Of a stretch of 64,000 nucleotides of DNA, positions 35,064-58,079 are shown piece by piece (positions within the stretch are counted from its first letter, which is position 1; each line of letters starts with the position of its first letter). The DNA lies in assembly GCF_001039355.2 (NCBI RefSeq), contig NW_019774480.1, positions 89,326 to 153,325 on the forward strand, in the 5' to 3' direction. This DNA comes from Lingula anatina. Its lineage: Eukaryota > Brachiopoda > Lingulata > Lingulida > Lingulidae. Both the position numbers and the translations under genes were made by a program. The notes below the pieces were generated by a model, which had not been told where the DNA came from, did not search any database, and worked only from the letters and a program-made list of their open reading frames with translations.

Positions 35064-35327
35064 AATAAGAGCCATAGAGAAATAATGTTGCTGAACAGCT
35101 TTGACTAGCACAAATGAATGCCACTGTGTTGTACAGTCACTAAATCTAAGGACAAAATTTCCACTTAAGAGACCCGATGAGTTACCTTAAAGTTAAGGAG
35201 ATATTTGGGGAAATTCTCATCTTAAGATGCTTTATGCATACCACTTATGTTAAGGATGATCACTTAAGGAAATTCTTAGGGAAATTCTTTAAAAAATACA
35301 CTTAAGATGTTTTGTGCATACGGGGCC

Positions 35328-36166
35328 TGACTCTTAACCCAGATCACGTGGCTTAATATTACATCACCACCCCTCTATTGAAATATCAATTAAAATGGTC
35401 AGTTATAAGTATAGTTTAATGGCATCTTATTTCGGGAACTTTAACACAATGGTTATTATAATTTTTATTTCTGAAAATATACCATATCAGTTTAAAAAAA
35501 AAAACTTTTTCATATAAATTATAAGAAAGCAAAATGCACTTTATGTTTTTCAACCGTTTTATTTAACCCACTTTTTAAGACTTTAAAGACAAAAAAAAAT
35601 ATATATATATATTTCGGAAACACCAATATGTAAAGAAAGAAGTGAAGGAATATCAAGAATATCAGAACTGGAACCGATGACTAAGTCTATACTATATAGT
35701 TCTACTATGGACCCAATACATCCAGTAGGCCTATCTCTCAAGCGCATCAAAATAGTATGAAGGCACAACATGCCCCGGTGAACCCCAGTATTATTATCTT
35801 ACTAATATTAGACCCAATACTTCAAAATAATATATAACACAAGCCCACGTAGCATTTTCAATCTTGGTTTAGTCGGCAATATGCAATGTTATTATTGTTA
35901 TCTGTTATTTATCTATAAAAACACCACTGGGCTTTGTTTAAGCCGCAATCTCAGTCTTGTATCAAACTTTTTTTATGCCATTTGCGATCGAAATCCGAAA
36001 GCAGACAGTACAGTAAGGTAAATGAATAATATTGTAAGAGCCAAAATCTAACATGAATATATCTTGATCACAAATGGGGATTATATGTTTTCAAATCAAG
36101 AACGATCATCCAAACAGTCCGTCTGTAAGCCCCAGTCTACGAGTTGACCAAGGTCCAGATGGTCAT
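35328..36166 (-). other. 3' flank and 3'UTR of gene B
   Basis: Collinear with the gene A and gene C 3' flanks (AGATCACGTG, then CAACCGTTTTATT). Confidence 0.6.
35558..35563 (-). terminator. Candidate poly(A) signal, gene B
   Basis: AATAAA on the minus strand, 609 bases past the stop, in the position conserved among the three genes. Confidence 0.5.
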
Positions 36167-46444
<10,278 letters not shown>

Positions 46445-46524
46445 ATTTGCAAGATTCGGTACTCAAGGTGTAATTCTGAATGAATCCACAAACCAACTGT
46501 AAAGTCTCCGAAGAGGAGGAGCTT

Positions 46525-46532
46525 TATTTATA
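46525..46532 (-). promoter_or_regulatory. TATA box of gene B
   Basis: TATAAATA on the minus strand, 81 bases upstream of the start codon, exactly as in gene A. Confidence 0.6.
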
Positions 46533-46649
46533 CCCCAAAAATGTTGTCGACGTGTGCCGTTCACAACCAATGTCAATATCATTTCGGATGCAATTAAAAA
46601 GAGCAAATTTTCAACCCTTCTTTGCATTAATCCGTAATTAGTCATTAGC

Positions 46650-47387
46650 GTTCTGCCTACATTTCCTTTAAAAATTAATGCAAAGTTGATACAAAATCAA
46701 CGAAAGTTTGTACAGCTTGGGTAATTTTTTTTTTGTTTAATTTTGCGTGATACAGTGCGACTTGATGCCGTGATACGCTGCGACTTGATGCATACTGTAC
46801 ATATACATTTTAGATTTCTCTCTCTCCCTCTGTCTATTCCTCTATTTTTGCACTTTTTCAGCGAGTAATTATTTTTATGATTCAAGGAAATCCACCACTA
46901 GACATCCCCCCTTGACAATCCCCCGTTAAATTCCCCACCCCCTCGCACAAGACACCCCTCTTCCCAGGAAAGACAATGCACTTATTTTGAATAACCTATT
47001 TGAGGAATTTATATATTTCTTGAACATTTTACTGATAATAAGAAAGCAGTCAGAAAATGAAATAAAACGAAAAGTATTGTTTTAATTATAAGATTCAGAA
47101 AACTCACTCAGGTGTATAAACAGAGAGAGCTAATCTTGAATTATTGGATGTTGTAGATCCAAATCTACCTCAAGTGGCCTAAACTTACGGAAGATAAGAT
47201 ATACTTAACATGTTTTGCCGTAACAAAATAACATATATTATTTCTATTTCATTTTTCTAAAACTGTGATCTGTCCCACAGTATTATATTTGATTACATTC
47301 AGAATGTGACAACTGGTCTTCTAATGAGACAATTATCCATCTGTAGGAAGAGTAGAATTGATTCAGTTACCACTAGCAGATATCTCA
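46650..47387. other. Upstream flank of gene B
   Basis: Aligns with about 26.05-26.60 kb of unit 1. No coding sequence. Confidence 0.5.
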
Positions 47388-48060
47388 TATCAGGGTGGGA
47401 GGATTTGAGATAGTTCAGATTACAATTTAATTAATTAATTAATTAATTAATTAATTAATTAGCTAAGTTGTCAGTACATTTATACATTTATTTGTTTACT
47501 TTATTTTCTTATTAATCCATTTCCTTAAATAATGATCAAAATACAGCGAATTTCTGCTTCAAGCTCAAAGGGTAAAAATAAAAATGTTATGTATTAATAG
47601 TACATAATGATGTGGATCAAAATACCACCTGCAGGTGGAAAAAAGGAAGAAGTATAACGAATAAAAAAACAAGAAAACACGTGTAATAATTTCTAATCTT
47701 TGAGATGGAGTATACATAAAAACATCGGCTGCTGTCTAGGTTAAGCGTTGTAAGGTGTACTTACAAATAATTTAATACTATCTATTTGATAGTTGATATT
47801 TTCCTATTCCAAATGTTTGTTATAAACACAGTATGTGTAATAAGTAAACGGTTAGTGCAAAAACCAATTACTTTTTGCGGACTGATGGTTCGGAGCGATG
47901 AAATATTATGGTCATGCTTGACCAAACGCCTGTTTTACATTGTTAAAACGTGTCTTAACACAAAATGTATAATTCATTTTGGCCTTTTTGTTCATAAGCT
48001 GTAGGTGAATACAAACGTTCTCGCTTGGTGAGTTTCTTTTAAGAGGGTCCCATGCGTGTG

Positions 48061-48102
<42 letters not shown>

Positions 48103-49985
48103 GTGTGTGTGTGCGCGTGTGTGTGTGTGTGTGGGAAAGTTTAGTGATCACAGTCCTCGGCAAATACAGACATGGCATATCAGGGTGGGAGGGTTTGAGT
48201 TAGTTAAGATTACGATGTAATCCATTGGCGTATTTATTTATTACAACATATTTATTCATTTCTACATATTTCTAAAGAAATTCATTTATTGATCGCCCTT
48301 TTAATTAATTCATTTATTTATTTATTTGTTTCCTTTATTTTCTTATTTTTTCATTTCATTAAAATATGATCAAAAATAACGTATTTCTGCTGAAAGCTGA
48401 AAGGGTCAAAAAAATAAAAAAAACGTTATGTATTATAGTACATAATGATGTGAATCAAAATAACACCTGCAGGAGAAGAGCACAACTGAAAACAGGAAAC
48501 ATAAAGATAAAATAATTAGAAACAAGAAAACACGTTTATAATTTCTAATCTTAAAGATGGATTTTTCATAAGATCATCAGCTGCCGTTGGTTAAGCGCTG
48601 TAGGGTACACTTACGAATAATTTAATACTATCTATTTGATAGTTGATACTCTCCTATTCCAAATGTTTGTTATAAACACAGCATGTGTAATAAGAAAACT
48701 GTTAGTGCAAAAACCAATTACTTTTTGCGGACAGATGGTTCGGAGCGATGAAATATTTATGCGTCATTCTTGGCCAAACGCCTGTTTTACATTGTTGAAA
48801 CATTTGTGTAAATAAAGCTTCTAATCATTGTGGCCTTTCGCTTCATTATCTGTAGGTGAATAAAAACATTCTCTCTTGGTGAGCTTTCTTTTAAGAGGGT
48901 TTTATGTGTGTGTTTCTGTGTGTGTTGGGGAGGGGGGTAGTGATCAAAATCCTCGGCAAATAAAGACATGGCATCTCAGTGTGAGAGGGTTTGAACGAGT
49001 TACGGTTACGATATAATCAATTGACGGATTTATTTAATTATTTATTACAAAATACTAATTTATTTCTATTTATTTTTTAAGAAATTCATATATTGATCCC
49101 CCTTTTATTAATTTATTTATGTAATCAATTTATTATTATTATTTTTTTTTATTTTATTATTATTTTTTTTTTTTTGGTTTTCTTTATTTTCTTATTTTTT
49201 CATTTCATTAAAATATGATCAAAAACAACGAATTTCTGCTTCAAGATCAAAGGGTAAAAATAAAAATGTTATGTATTAATAGTACATAATGTGGATCCAA
49301 ATACCACCTGCAGGAGAAGAGCACCACTGAAAATAGGATACATATAGATAAAACAATTAGACCCCATTCCCACAGATTTTAGATCTATATATCCCTGTAG
49401 GGAGTCTCACTAGATTACTGTCAGGTTAGCCGGCTTAAGCGTCTGTCCCGCCCACTAAAAGCTGTAAGGGGGTAATTAACTGCGCGCTCGACCGACTGCA
49501 ATTTCGCGTGAACCCCCAGGGAGATAGGTCGATCCGGATGGATCGATGTAAATCTCTGGGAATGCACTCTTAGAAATAAAAAACACATTTCTACTCTTAA
49601 AGATGGATTTTTCAAAAGCTGCCGTTGCCGTTGCCGTTGGTTAAGCGCTGTAAGGTAGACTTTCGAATAATTTAATACTATCTGTTTCATAGTTGATACT
49701 GTCATGTTTGACATGTTTGTTGAAAAACACAGCATGTGTTAGTAAGTAAACGGTTAGTGCAAATACCAATTACTTATTGCGGACAGATGGTTCGGAGCGA
49801 TGAAATATTTATGTTGCGTCCTTGACAAATAGCCTGCTTCACATTGTTGAAACATTTGCGAACACAAAGCTTCTAATTCATAATTGCCTTTCGCTTCATT
49901 ATCTGAAGGTGAATAAAAACGTTCTCTCGTGGTGAGCTTCTTTTTAAGAGGGCCCCATGGGGGTAGTGATCACAGTTCTCGGGAA
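47388..49985. repeat. Local tandem triplication, ~790-bp period
   Basis: Three copies start near 47388, 48176 and 48972 at ATATCAGGGTGGGAGG-like sequence. Shared markers include TTTCTGCTTCAAGCTCAAAG, AATACCACCTGCAGG, GGTTAAGCG and CAATTACTTTTTGCGGAC. Unit 1 has one copy (about 26.6-27.2 kb). The third copy carries an extra MITE. (TTAA)n lies at 47429-47461 and (TG)n at 48067-48132. Confidence 0.75.
49370..49573 (+). mobile_element. MITE with ~40-bp TIRs, copy 2
   Basis: Begins GACCCCATTCCCACAGAT and ends TCTCTGGGAATGCACTC, with TTA on both sides. Same family as 19167-19372 in the opposite orientation. It sits in only one of the three local repeats, so it arrived after the triplication or was lost from the others. 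Confidence 0.6.
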
Positions 49986-51182
49986 ATTCACAAATCACAA
50001 TAATTAAAACTCAATTCATATATTTCATTCAGAATGCATTAAATGGGAGATGAAAGTCACGAATAACTGAGTATAATGACATCGTTCTTCGAACGACAAA
50101 GAACAAAAAAGCCTTATTCTCGAATCACTATAGAATTGGGTTCTTCACGGATCACGCTTTATAAAATGAACAACACGCGCTTCTCGGGAATTAAACATAG
50201 CCTTTACGGGTAACGAAAATACCCAGATAAACTCTCTTTTAACAGGACGATCCGCTGAGAAGGGTAGACGGAAAGTTAGCGTCACGTTAGACGTTAGAAG
50301 TGTTTAAAGACCAAGGAAGAGAAAGGTGTGTCTGAGGGAAAATAACTCCTATGGCAATCATAGAAACTGCGAGACCGTCGAGGTAAATGACACCCTTCTT
50401 TATACACGTACCGTAAAATCAGCTTAAGAATACAAGGCCATTATATTAATCATTTTACTTAAACAAATCGCACTACGTGAAAAATGCAAATGCGTTAAGG
50501 TCAATAAAATGTGAATAACACGGTACCTAGTGTTATAAAATACATCTTCACTTTAGATTCAAATATAAATAACGAATGAAAGGCCAATATTATAAAACAA
50601 AGTCTGTTCAATTTTATAAATTCAAATAATAAACGCCCACCCATTTAAAGCTATCAGAAAGGGGACACCCTAAAATTGTGGAAATGGTTTGGCTTCATTG
50701 TTGTCATTTGACTCTTTTGGTCTCTTCCACCAAAAACAATCATCACACCTGATATATTTTGGGTAAAGCCAGTCTTAGGTCCGAGCGTTATGTAACCTTC
50801 CTACCCTTGGAATATATTCATGTTTAGGGCAATTAAAAGAAATAAAACAGCCCAATTCTTTAGTTTTATTAAACCTTTTTTTTTTGTAAGTCGGACATAA
50901 TTATACACTGTATATTCAATTATAGGGTAGAGAAAATATAATATTTAGTCCTTGCCCATGTACGCCAACTCACATATGGAAATTGATAAGTTTACTTCGT
51001 TGTAATTAGCCACGCCTGATAGATTTGTGGCACGCAGGAATTAGTAAGATTCCATACAAACTCTCGGCCTCTCAGAAAGAGGCTTGCGTACCTGACCTGT
51101 AGCCCGCATGAGTGCAATAAATAACGCTGGCTGCTGTGTTCTTTTTGTGTACCTGCAGTCACTTCAAAAATGGGTACCCAAA
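49986..51182. other. Non-coding, collinear with unit 1
   Basis: Matches about 27.2-28.15 and 29.82-30.17 kb. Contains the empty site of the Tc1-type element near 50817. Confidence 0.55.
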
Positions 51183-51285
51183 CAGCCCGGGAGCCACTGG
51201 TCTGCCGCTAGGTGGCTATTAAACAAACCGGAATTTCGNAAATTAACCGTCAAATCAGCCAGTGGCTCCCGGGCTGCAAACGTGG
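51178..51285. mobile_element. Fold-back insertion with an N at 51239
   Basis: Arms CAGCCCGGGAGCCACTGG (51183-51200) and its exact complement (51259-51276) with a 58-base loop. The unit 1 equivalent (about 30160) runs straight through, so the segment is an insertion of roughly 100 bp. The single ambiguous base in the loop fits a hairpin that is hard to sequence. Confidence 0.55.
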
Positions 51286-52309
51286 TTACATGTTAGGGGT
51301 GGTGTCTTATGGAAAGACATGCCACAGAATCAGTCGGGCAGTTTCAATGAAAGCGTCACTCTCCTTGGTGAAAATGAATAAAAAACCAATCCCTAATTAT
51401 CTTCTGTCATTTTTATTCAGAGGTTTAAAACAAATATGGTTATCAACCTTGAACTTGCCCTGCTAGTACATTAACAGAGGTTAATTTGTCGAACCGAAAG
51501 GAAAGCGTCCAGGCAGAGTATTTGTGAACTTATCAAATCTGATAATGAAATCTCAAAACGGCTCCAATGGTTTTAGTGTTTAAATCAAGAGTTTTTCAGG
51601 TTCGTGCTTTCATCAAGTTTTAAAATTTCATTGAAACTGCGTCAATGAATAGGTACCTGTCCCCATGGTTATTTATTTATTTAACGGGTAAACTTATGCC
51701 ATCTGATAATTGTATCTCTGAACAGTTTAAACGACATTACCTTTTTAATTTTAAGCTTTTCAGGGTCGTGCTTTCATCGATGTTTAAATTCTATCGAAAC
51801 TGCATGTACAATATCTCGTCAGTGATTTATTTTAGATCGTTGAAAAACCAGAAATCTACTAGATGTAAATGTCCATACACGACACATTACAAGACGACCG
51901 TATCATGAAAAAGGGCGCTTTTCGCTCTCTGAAACTCGCCTCTATACTAACATGTACAGTAAGCTTGCAGCCAGCGATTTTCATTACTGAAAACGTGAAC
52001 CTTTTATAACTTTTTAGTTGAGTTAGCTTAAGAAATGGTAAGTCGAATTTTGCTAAGGAAAAAACAATTTTTACGTTAAGAGAAGTATTTGCAACCCCCG
52101 CGAATTCAAAACTCTTTTCTTGCCCCTGATGCTGAAACTTTTAATTGAAACACAATTGCTTCAAATTCCAGCAAATTTGACAACAGAGCCATCATCCAAT
52201 TTTCTGGTCGCATGCATCATAATACATAAGTGTATATCAACATTTACAGAAATAATTTGGAAACAGCTCTCATCATCGCTAAGAATGTGTCAACATTTAC
52301 GTTAGCATA
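51286..52309. other. Non-coding, collinear with unit 1
   Basis: Matches about 30.17-30.80 kb with an extra stretch at about 51.45-51.90 kb. No gene recognised. Confidence 0.45.
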
Positions 52310-55090
52310 ATAACCTTGCGCGCGTTATACGTCACAGGTCTTGCGTAACCTGGGTGAAAACGAAACGTTGTTTTTAACCGAAAACGTTGTTTTTAACCGA
52401 AGACGATGTCCCCGGGGCAAAACTGCCAACACCAAAAGTAAAGGAGCATACCAACGTTGTTTTGAAACGATGTGGTAAGCCTGTCAGTGGCGAGTTGGGG
52501 AGAAAAGAGCAGCACTGATAGCAAGGTACTGTGTACACGTGAACCGGCAAAGTTAATGATAATTTCATGTTGCAAAAGCATAATTAAATCAGTTAGTTAT
52601 TTTCCAAACGATATTATTTGAATAGCAGATACATAGATCAAACTAAAAACATTAAAAAATTTTGATGACATTGAAAATCAAAACCTGCGGTGCACGATAG
52701 GTTGAGGAGGACACTGCCACAGCAAGTAATGCATGAATTTTGTTACATAACACCATATGCTTGTGTCGTTGTTAACTCTGTGGTATTATTACTGCTCATA
52801 TTAATACCTGATATTATTTCTCAGGCTACCAAGTACAAATCAACTTATTTTGTGGCAATTGACCTCCATGTTCCATCATGTGTGCAGGCTGTTTATTATT
52901 ATTATTATTATTATTTGTTCAAGCACATTTTGATAAAGTGGCTATGCTTTAACAAGAGAAAGTCAAAATTTATGCTGAAGTTTAAAAGATTAAAACATCA
53001 GTAGTATGTACAATTAAAGCTATTTGATTATGCATATTTGATTTTCAATTATCTTGATTATGGTATGAGGTTTCTGCCTTTTTCTCTTGCCCTCAAAGCA
53101 ATGTATAACAAGTAAATTGATAGTGCTTTATTACAATTTTGGCTTAATACTTTCAGATGTAAAACTGTTTAGATGTTGGTAAAGCTGTAGAGATTCATGT
53201 GAGCATAGATCAGGGGAAATGGTATTAGGGAAACTAGGAGGACAAGACAGATAATGTACTAGTAGATCCATCATCACAGCAAGGGTAGATGGTGTGATCT
53301 TGTCCCTGAGGCTGTGCCACAAGTTTTCTACTGGTTGAGTCCTTACTAAGACAAGCTGCTGAGGTGTGAATCGCAATATGTACATTCAGGTTATACGTGA
53401 CAGATTTATGACAAAAGAACCCTTCACAATATACTTACTAAGGAGTTATTCTTGTGTCTATGCCTCATCAAAAGTACACAGTTACAGTGACTAGAGCATT
53501 GTCTGCAAATAGTGTGGCAGTGAAGGCTGCAAGGTGCCATTGTTTTTCAGTATTAAGAATGACAGTATCTGTTTTTTATTTATATATTTATTTTTTTATT
53601 ATTCATTTTTGATGGGAAGGAGACTCACTTTGTTCTTTCTATGCCCATTCAGTTAAGGGTTGGTGGCAATATATGGTAAATCTGTCATGCCTGTATGTAG
53701 AATTTCTCTTGCTCAAATTTCTACATTTATTGAATGCAATATGAAGTTTCCTGACTGATTAATGAGGTTACTTGTAGAAACATCTTGCCTACACACATTT
53801 TGTGATATTTTTACTACTTTATACATATGATTAATATTTTATTCACATTTCATCAGTGGTGTGTGAAAGGTATTTGCATTTTAGAACTGTAGATCTGTGT
53901 ACCAGCAGGGTTATACTGCAGTAGTATCTGTTAATATTTCTAAAAATAAGCTTCATGTTTGATAATTAATTGGTTTGACATAAATAAATAACCCAAATAA
54001 AATCAATTCATTTTGTATTTCACATAATCTGTTTTTATTATTTCTTCTAAGCATTTAATCATAACATCTCCCATCATTATACTGTTATTGTGTAATAACA
54101 TTGAAAGTTTCCAAGTTTTTATTAACAGGTTGATGCTAACGTATTACAAATAAATATAAGCATCAGAGCATATTTCCTTACTCAAAGGTAGCAAACCTAC
54201 CACTGGTATAATACCGGTAATGATACAGGTAAAGATGACAGCATTGATAACTGGGTTTACAGCATGGTTGCATTGTTAGTGTCAGATTGTTATCTGATAA
54301 AGTTTGCTACTAGTACCTAGGAACAAAAGGTCTGGCACTTGACAATCAAGTTGATAAAATCACAAAACGCCTGTAGAAAATAGTGCATACCTGCCCAACA
54401 TTGATTTGTTCAGATTCTTGACTAAGGGGTGCATTACTAGTGTCAAGGGCCAAGACTTGAACTTAGGGGTTTGGCATGTCACTGGACATTCCTCTCGATT
54501 TCTGCCCAAATCTAATAAAGCCTCAGTTGCTTAACTTTCGCCAAATTTCCAATATCTACAGGTCGTGTTGTTTAATGCTTGGGGTCTCTTCTCTGGCGGC
54601 GGTAAATTGGGGACACCTGTGCGGCCTGTCAACGCACCAAGACCCACTTTTGCCAGTGTCACATTTTCCATTGCCGTAAATATCAATTTTGTGAAAAGAA
54701 TGAGGAATAATGACAGTTATGAAAAATGTTTGGAAGTACCTGTCACCTTCGCAACAGTATCATGGGCTGTGCTGCCCCCCCACCACAGGCGACACCTTGC
54801 GGAGCAAGCGTGCGTAATCCAGGGTGCAACTGAAAATAACCTTGTCGCGCGACCTTATTGCATCCTAATGTCCACTAAGGTAAAGCTAGTGTCAACTCTG
54901 TTCTAAATGATCACAGACACTGTTCCTCTATGTTCATAAAAGACACAGCTGTTCACTTATTGTGCATTCGAATTCCAGCAAATATCGCGAACATCTGAGT
55001 AAACAGTCACAGGCGATCCATCGTATTCGACTATGACACCCGTTCTGAAAATTTTAAACATTATCACAAGAGAGAGCAAAGCGTTTTTAA
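52310..55090. other. ~2.8-kb insertion specific to unit 2
   Basis: Unit 1 is continuous across this point (about 30800). No TIRs or clear target duplication were found. It contains a direct duplication of about 20 bases (AACGTTGTTTTTAACCGA, twice near 52363-52400). A minus-strand ORF at 53131-53385 and a plus-strand ORF at 54565-54906 have no recognisable domain. Probably a decayed mobile element. Confidence 0.45.
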
Positions 55091-55314
55091 TTGAATCGAT
55101 TTTAGTATCGTAGCTGTATTCTAGCCCCTGATATTCTTGCCGAGTGTAATAATACTTCTTTTTCCTAGCTATGACCGAGTTCTAATTTCTCCAAAGTGAG
55201 GCATCGACAGGTCGAAGCAAGATTGTAGGCTTGTAAAATGGGATTTCTTTTATAAAGTTTATAGCGTGGCAAGCATCACAACTATTTTTTTATTATTTCT
55301 AAATAATAATAATA

Positions 55315-55349
<35 letters not shown>

Positions 55350-56396
55350 TATAATAATAATAATAATAATAATAATATATTCAACTCTAACATCTTTAAA
55401 AGTTTATGAGACTTCACAATGATAAAACGCTAAAACATTGCAGTATTAAAAACAAACTGTAAAATCACAGTAAAGGCGTCAACTTACATGTATAGTTTTG
55501 CACTTAAAAAGCTTTAACCATAAAATTTATTTGAAAATGGCGCTAAACCATAATAGTTAACACATTAGATAAAATATAAATTTAAAATGACATTTATTGT
55601 TTAAACTTAAATCAACTTCAATTTCTTAAAATGATGTGTTATGTGTTGTTTTCTAAAACCATATTTTTATGCTGAAGGGCAATATCTTCCATTGCACTAC
55701 AGCCGATACCTGTCACCTGCTTTCAGTCTGCCAGTTCTTTGTTTAAAAAATAAGTGATCAGATGAACGCAACTGACGCGAAGGAGAATAAATAGAAAACA
55801 ATCTACAATGAAAACAATTTTATTGTTCTTTTTAATAAATTACCTGAAACTGATCCATTGTAAAAATAATAGCCTCAATCACACCAAAAATGCTTGCGTG
55901 ACCAAGGTCACTGGTGTGTGTGTGTGTGTGTTTTATTGACGTTGATGACCTTACTCCGGGTAGGTTGGTCATTTAAGGACGATTATCTGTACTAATAAAG
56001 GGTCAATAAAATTGGTGTGAAAACAAACAAACCTTCAGGACAATTTGAATTTTCACAAGATTCTAGTTTCTATTGCGCCTTCGAGAGATAAGAACTGGTG
56101 GTCAAAACGCGAAAATCGAAATTTGAACGTGATGTCCGTCATATTTGTTGTCCAGACGTCCAGATAAATAGCTATACATTTTGAATCAGAACTTATTATT
56201 TGTAAGTTTTAAACCTAAAATGTATCCAGTCGCAGTTTAACAATAGACCCAAATACTCACTGCACTTTTTTCTCATGTACACAATACAAGGAAACTGTTT
56301 TTTCCATAATGTGCTTTCCAGTTTGTGTGCCTTCCAGGAAAATAATCATGTTCATGACTTTGTAATATTTTAATTGATCTTTAACTTTAAAGTTAC
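55091..56396. other. Non-coding, partly collinear with unit 1
   Basis: Contains (AAT)n at about 55306-55378 and a short (TG)n at about 55915-55931. No gene. Confidence 0.5.
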
Positions 56397-57430
56397 TGTT
56401 GCCGATACGGCAGAAATTACATAGTTATTATTTTAATTTATTTCCACGATGTTCTTATGTTTATTTAGATTGTGTTAGATGAGAAACTACTAACACAGCT
56501 CAATTAGGTAACATCTGTTCAATTATTCATGTGGTCAACCGTATAAAAGGCGATGTCACACGTGCTCTGCGCGGTCATTTATTACTTATACCCCCTTTAC
56601 ACTGGACGGCGTCCTTTCTGCGTCCTTTCTGCGACCATGAAATTTGGCATCGCTGTGGTCTTAATAAGGAGGCACAAGCATCGATTTTGTATCAGAATGA
56701 ATGCTCAATGATCGGCCAGTTGTCGGCCGTAAAGTATTACAATTTTTTTAACTCTCAAATGGGGCCGTACTGCTGGACGCAGAAAGGACGCCGTTCAGTG
56801 TAAAGGGGGCTTTACTGGCAGAGTGAAGGTATGGTTTGATATAACATTTACCTCTGTAAAATTTATGTATTTAATACAGTGTAATTTATATTTCACTTTA
56901 TATAGAAGTATTTTGTGTAATTTACATAAATTTACATGTTTTTGATAATTATAGTCAGTAATGTAGGCTAAAGGCATTGTGTTTATCAAAGTGAATGTTG
57001 AAATGGGTGTGGCATTTTCATGAACAATACGTACATGCATTTTTTTCGTCAAATAAAATTACAGTAACAGCTCGGATAGTCATGGCCGTCTCTGGGCAGC
57101 CAGTTGGCAGCGGAAAAACGGGTATGGATATTGTTTTAGTGAAAGTGTTTGAAGTTAAATAATTAGTGAAATAAACTTTACACGTATGTAAAGATTTTTT
57201 TAGATCACATAAATTAAATTACTTAGTATATTAAGTTTATTTATTTCAATATTTCACTGTGTTGTTCTTATTATTTTTCTTTTTATAGTTTTCACCAGTT
57301 TCTGTTCAGTTTCTGTTCAGTTCAGTTCTGTTTAGTTGAATTCGGCTGTGAACAGTTCATACTGCGTGAATGAACAGCAGTCATATCCAACGGTGTTTCT
57401 TTGTTTTGTCACGTGGTCTGCTACAGTTAC
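56397..57430. mobile_element. 1.03-kb insertion flanked by AGTTAC
   Basis: AGTTAC at 56391-56396 recurs at 57425-57430, and unit 1 has a single AGTAAC here (near 32010). The inserted DNA has no obvious inverted termini and hosts a nested ~220-bp element. Confidence 0.5.
56590..56810. mobile_element. Nested MITE with ~35-bp TIRs
   Basis: Termini CCCCCTTTACACTGGACGGC and, inverted, CCCCCTTTACACTGAACGGC, both continuing GTCCTTTCTGCGTCC. Superfamily not clear. Confidence 0.75.
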
Positions 57431-57981
57431 ATTTGAAGCGAGTGCGGATTCCATAGGATGCATAACAACTGCTACCCGTTTCGGATGTCCCTACGATTCA
57501 GAAAAGAATCTACATGTACATACCGGGGGATTAACTGTATTAAAATCTGGATCAGCCAAAAATATCTTTAAAAACTTTTTTCAGTTTCTGGTCTTAAACT
57601 TGACCTATTAATCAGTCCCTCCAGTTCACAAAACCCAATCTGGAAATGACGTATTAATGAATGTATGACGCGTTAGGGATTTTGTTGCGCGCGCAATGAC
57701 ATACATATTTTACTCATGGGTTAAATACACAGCACAGAAAGAGTGCAAATATCTGTTCAGAAGGCTTTTTTCGGGAAATGTGAGACGATATAACCTTTGG
57801 AACTTCTAAAAGTTATACTATTTGAACTTCAGGTATATATTGGCTTTTGGTTGCGATTACCTGCAAAGATTTAACTCTAATTTCAACTTATTTTATTGGG
57901 ATAATCCATATAACATTACATTACATGCTGTTCTTCGTCATTAGCAAAATATTACCATATCAGATCACATATATGAATAGG

Positions 57982-57983
<2 letters not shown>

Positions 57984-58067
<84 letters not shown>
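57984..58067. repeat. (TA)n(TG)n compound microsatellite near unit 2/3 junction
   Basis: TA to about 58022 then TG to about 58067. Paralogous in position to the TA tract at 32497-32541. Confidence 0.9.
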
Positions 58068-58079
58068 CATATTGTTAAA

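Larger units (their letters stand above)
33008..35327 (-). mobile_element. Harbinger-like DNA transposon remnant, 2.3 kb
   Basis: Inverted termini start GGCTCCGTATGCACAAAA (33008) and GGCCCCGTATGCACAAAA (from 35327 on the minus strand) and continue imperfectly for well over 100 bases (ACTTAAG, AATTCTTAGG elements). Units 1 and 3 run straight through this site. No clear target duplication is seen. The inner ORF supports a Harbinger origin. Confidence 0.65.

Noticed and set aside
47912-48178. His/Thr-rich ORF
   Set aside because: Translation of a (TG)n microsatellite.
53131-53385. 84-codon minus-strand ORF as a gene
   Set aside because: No domain, no splice support and no copy in the other units.
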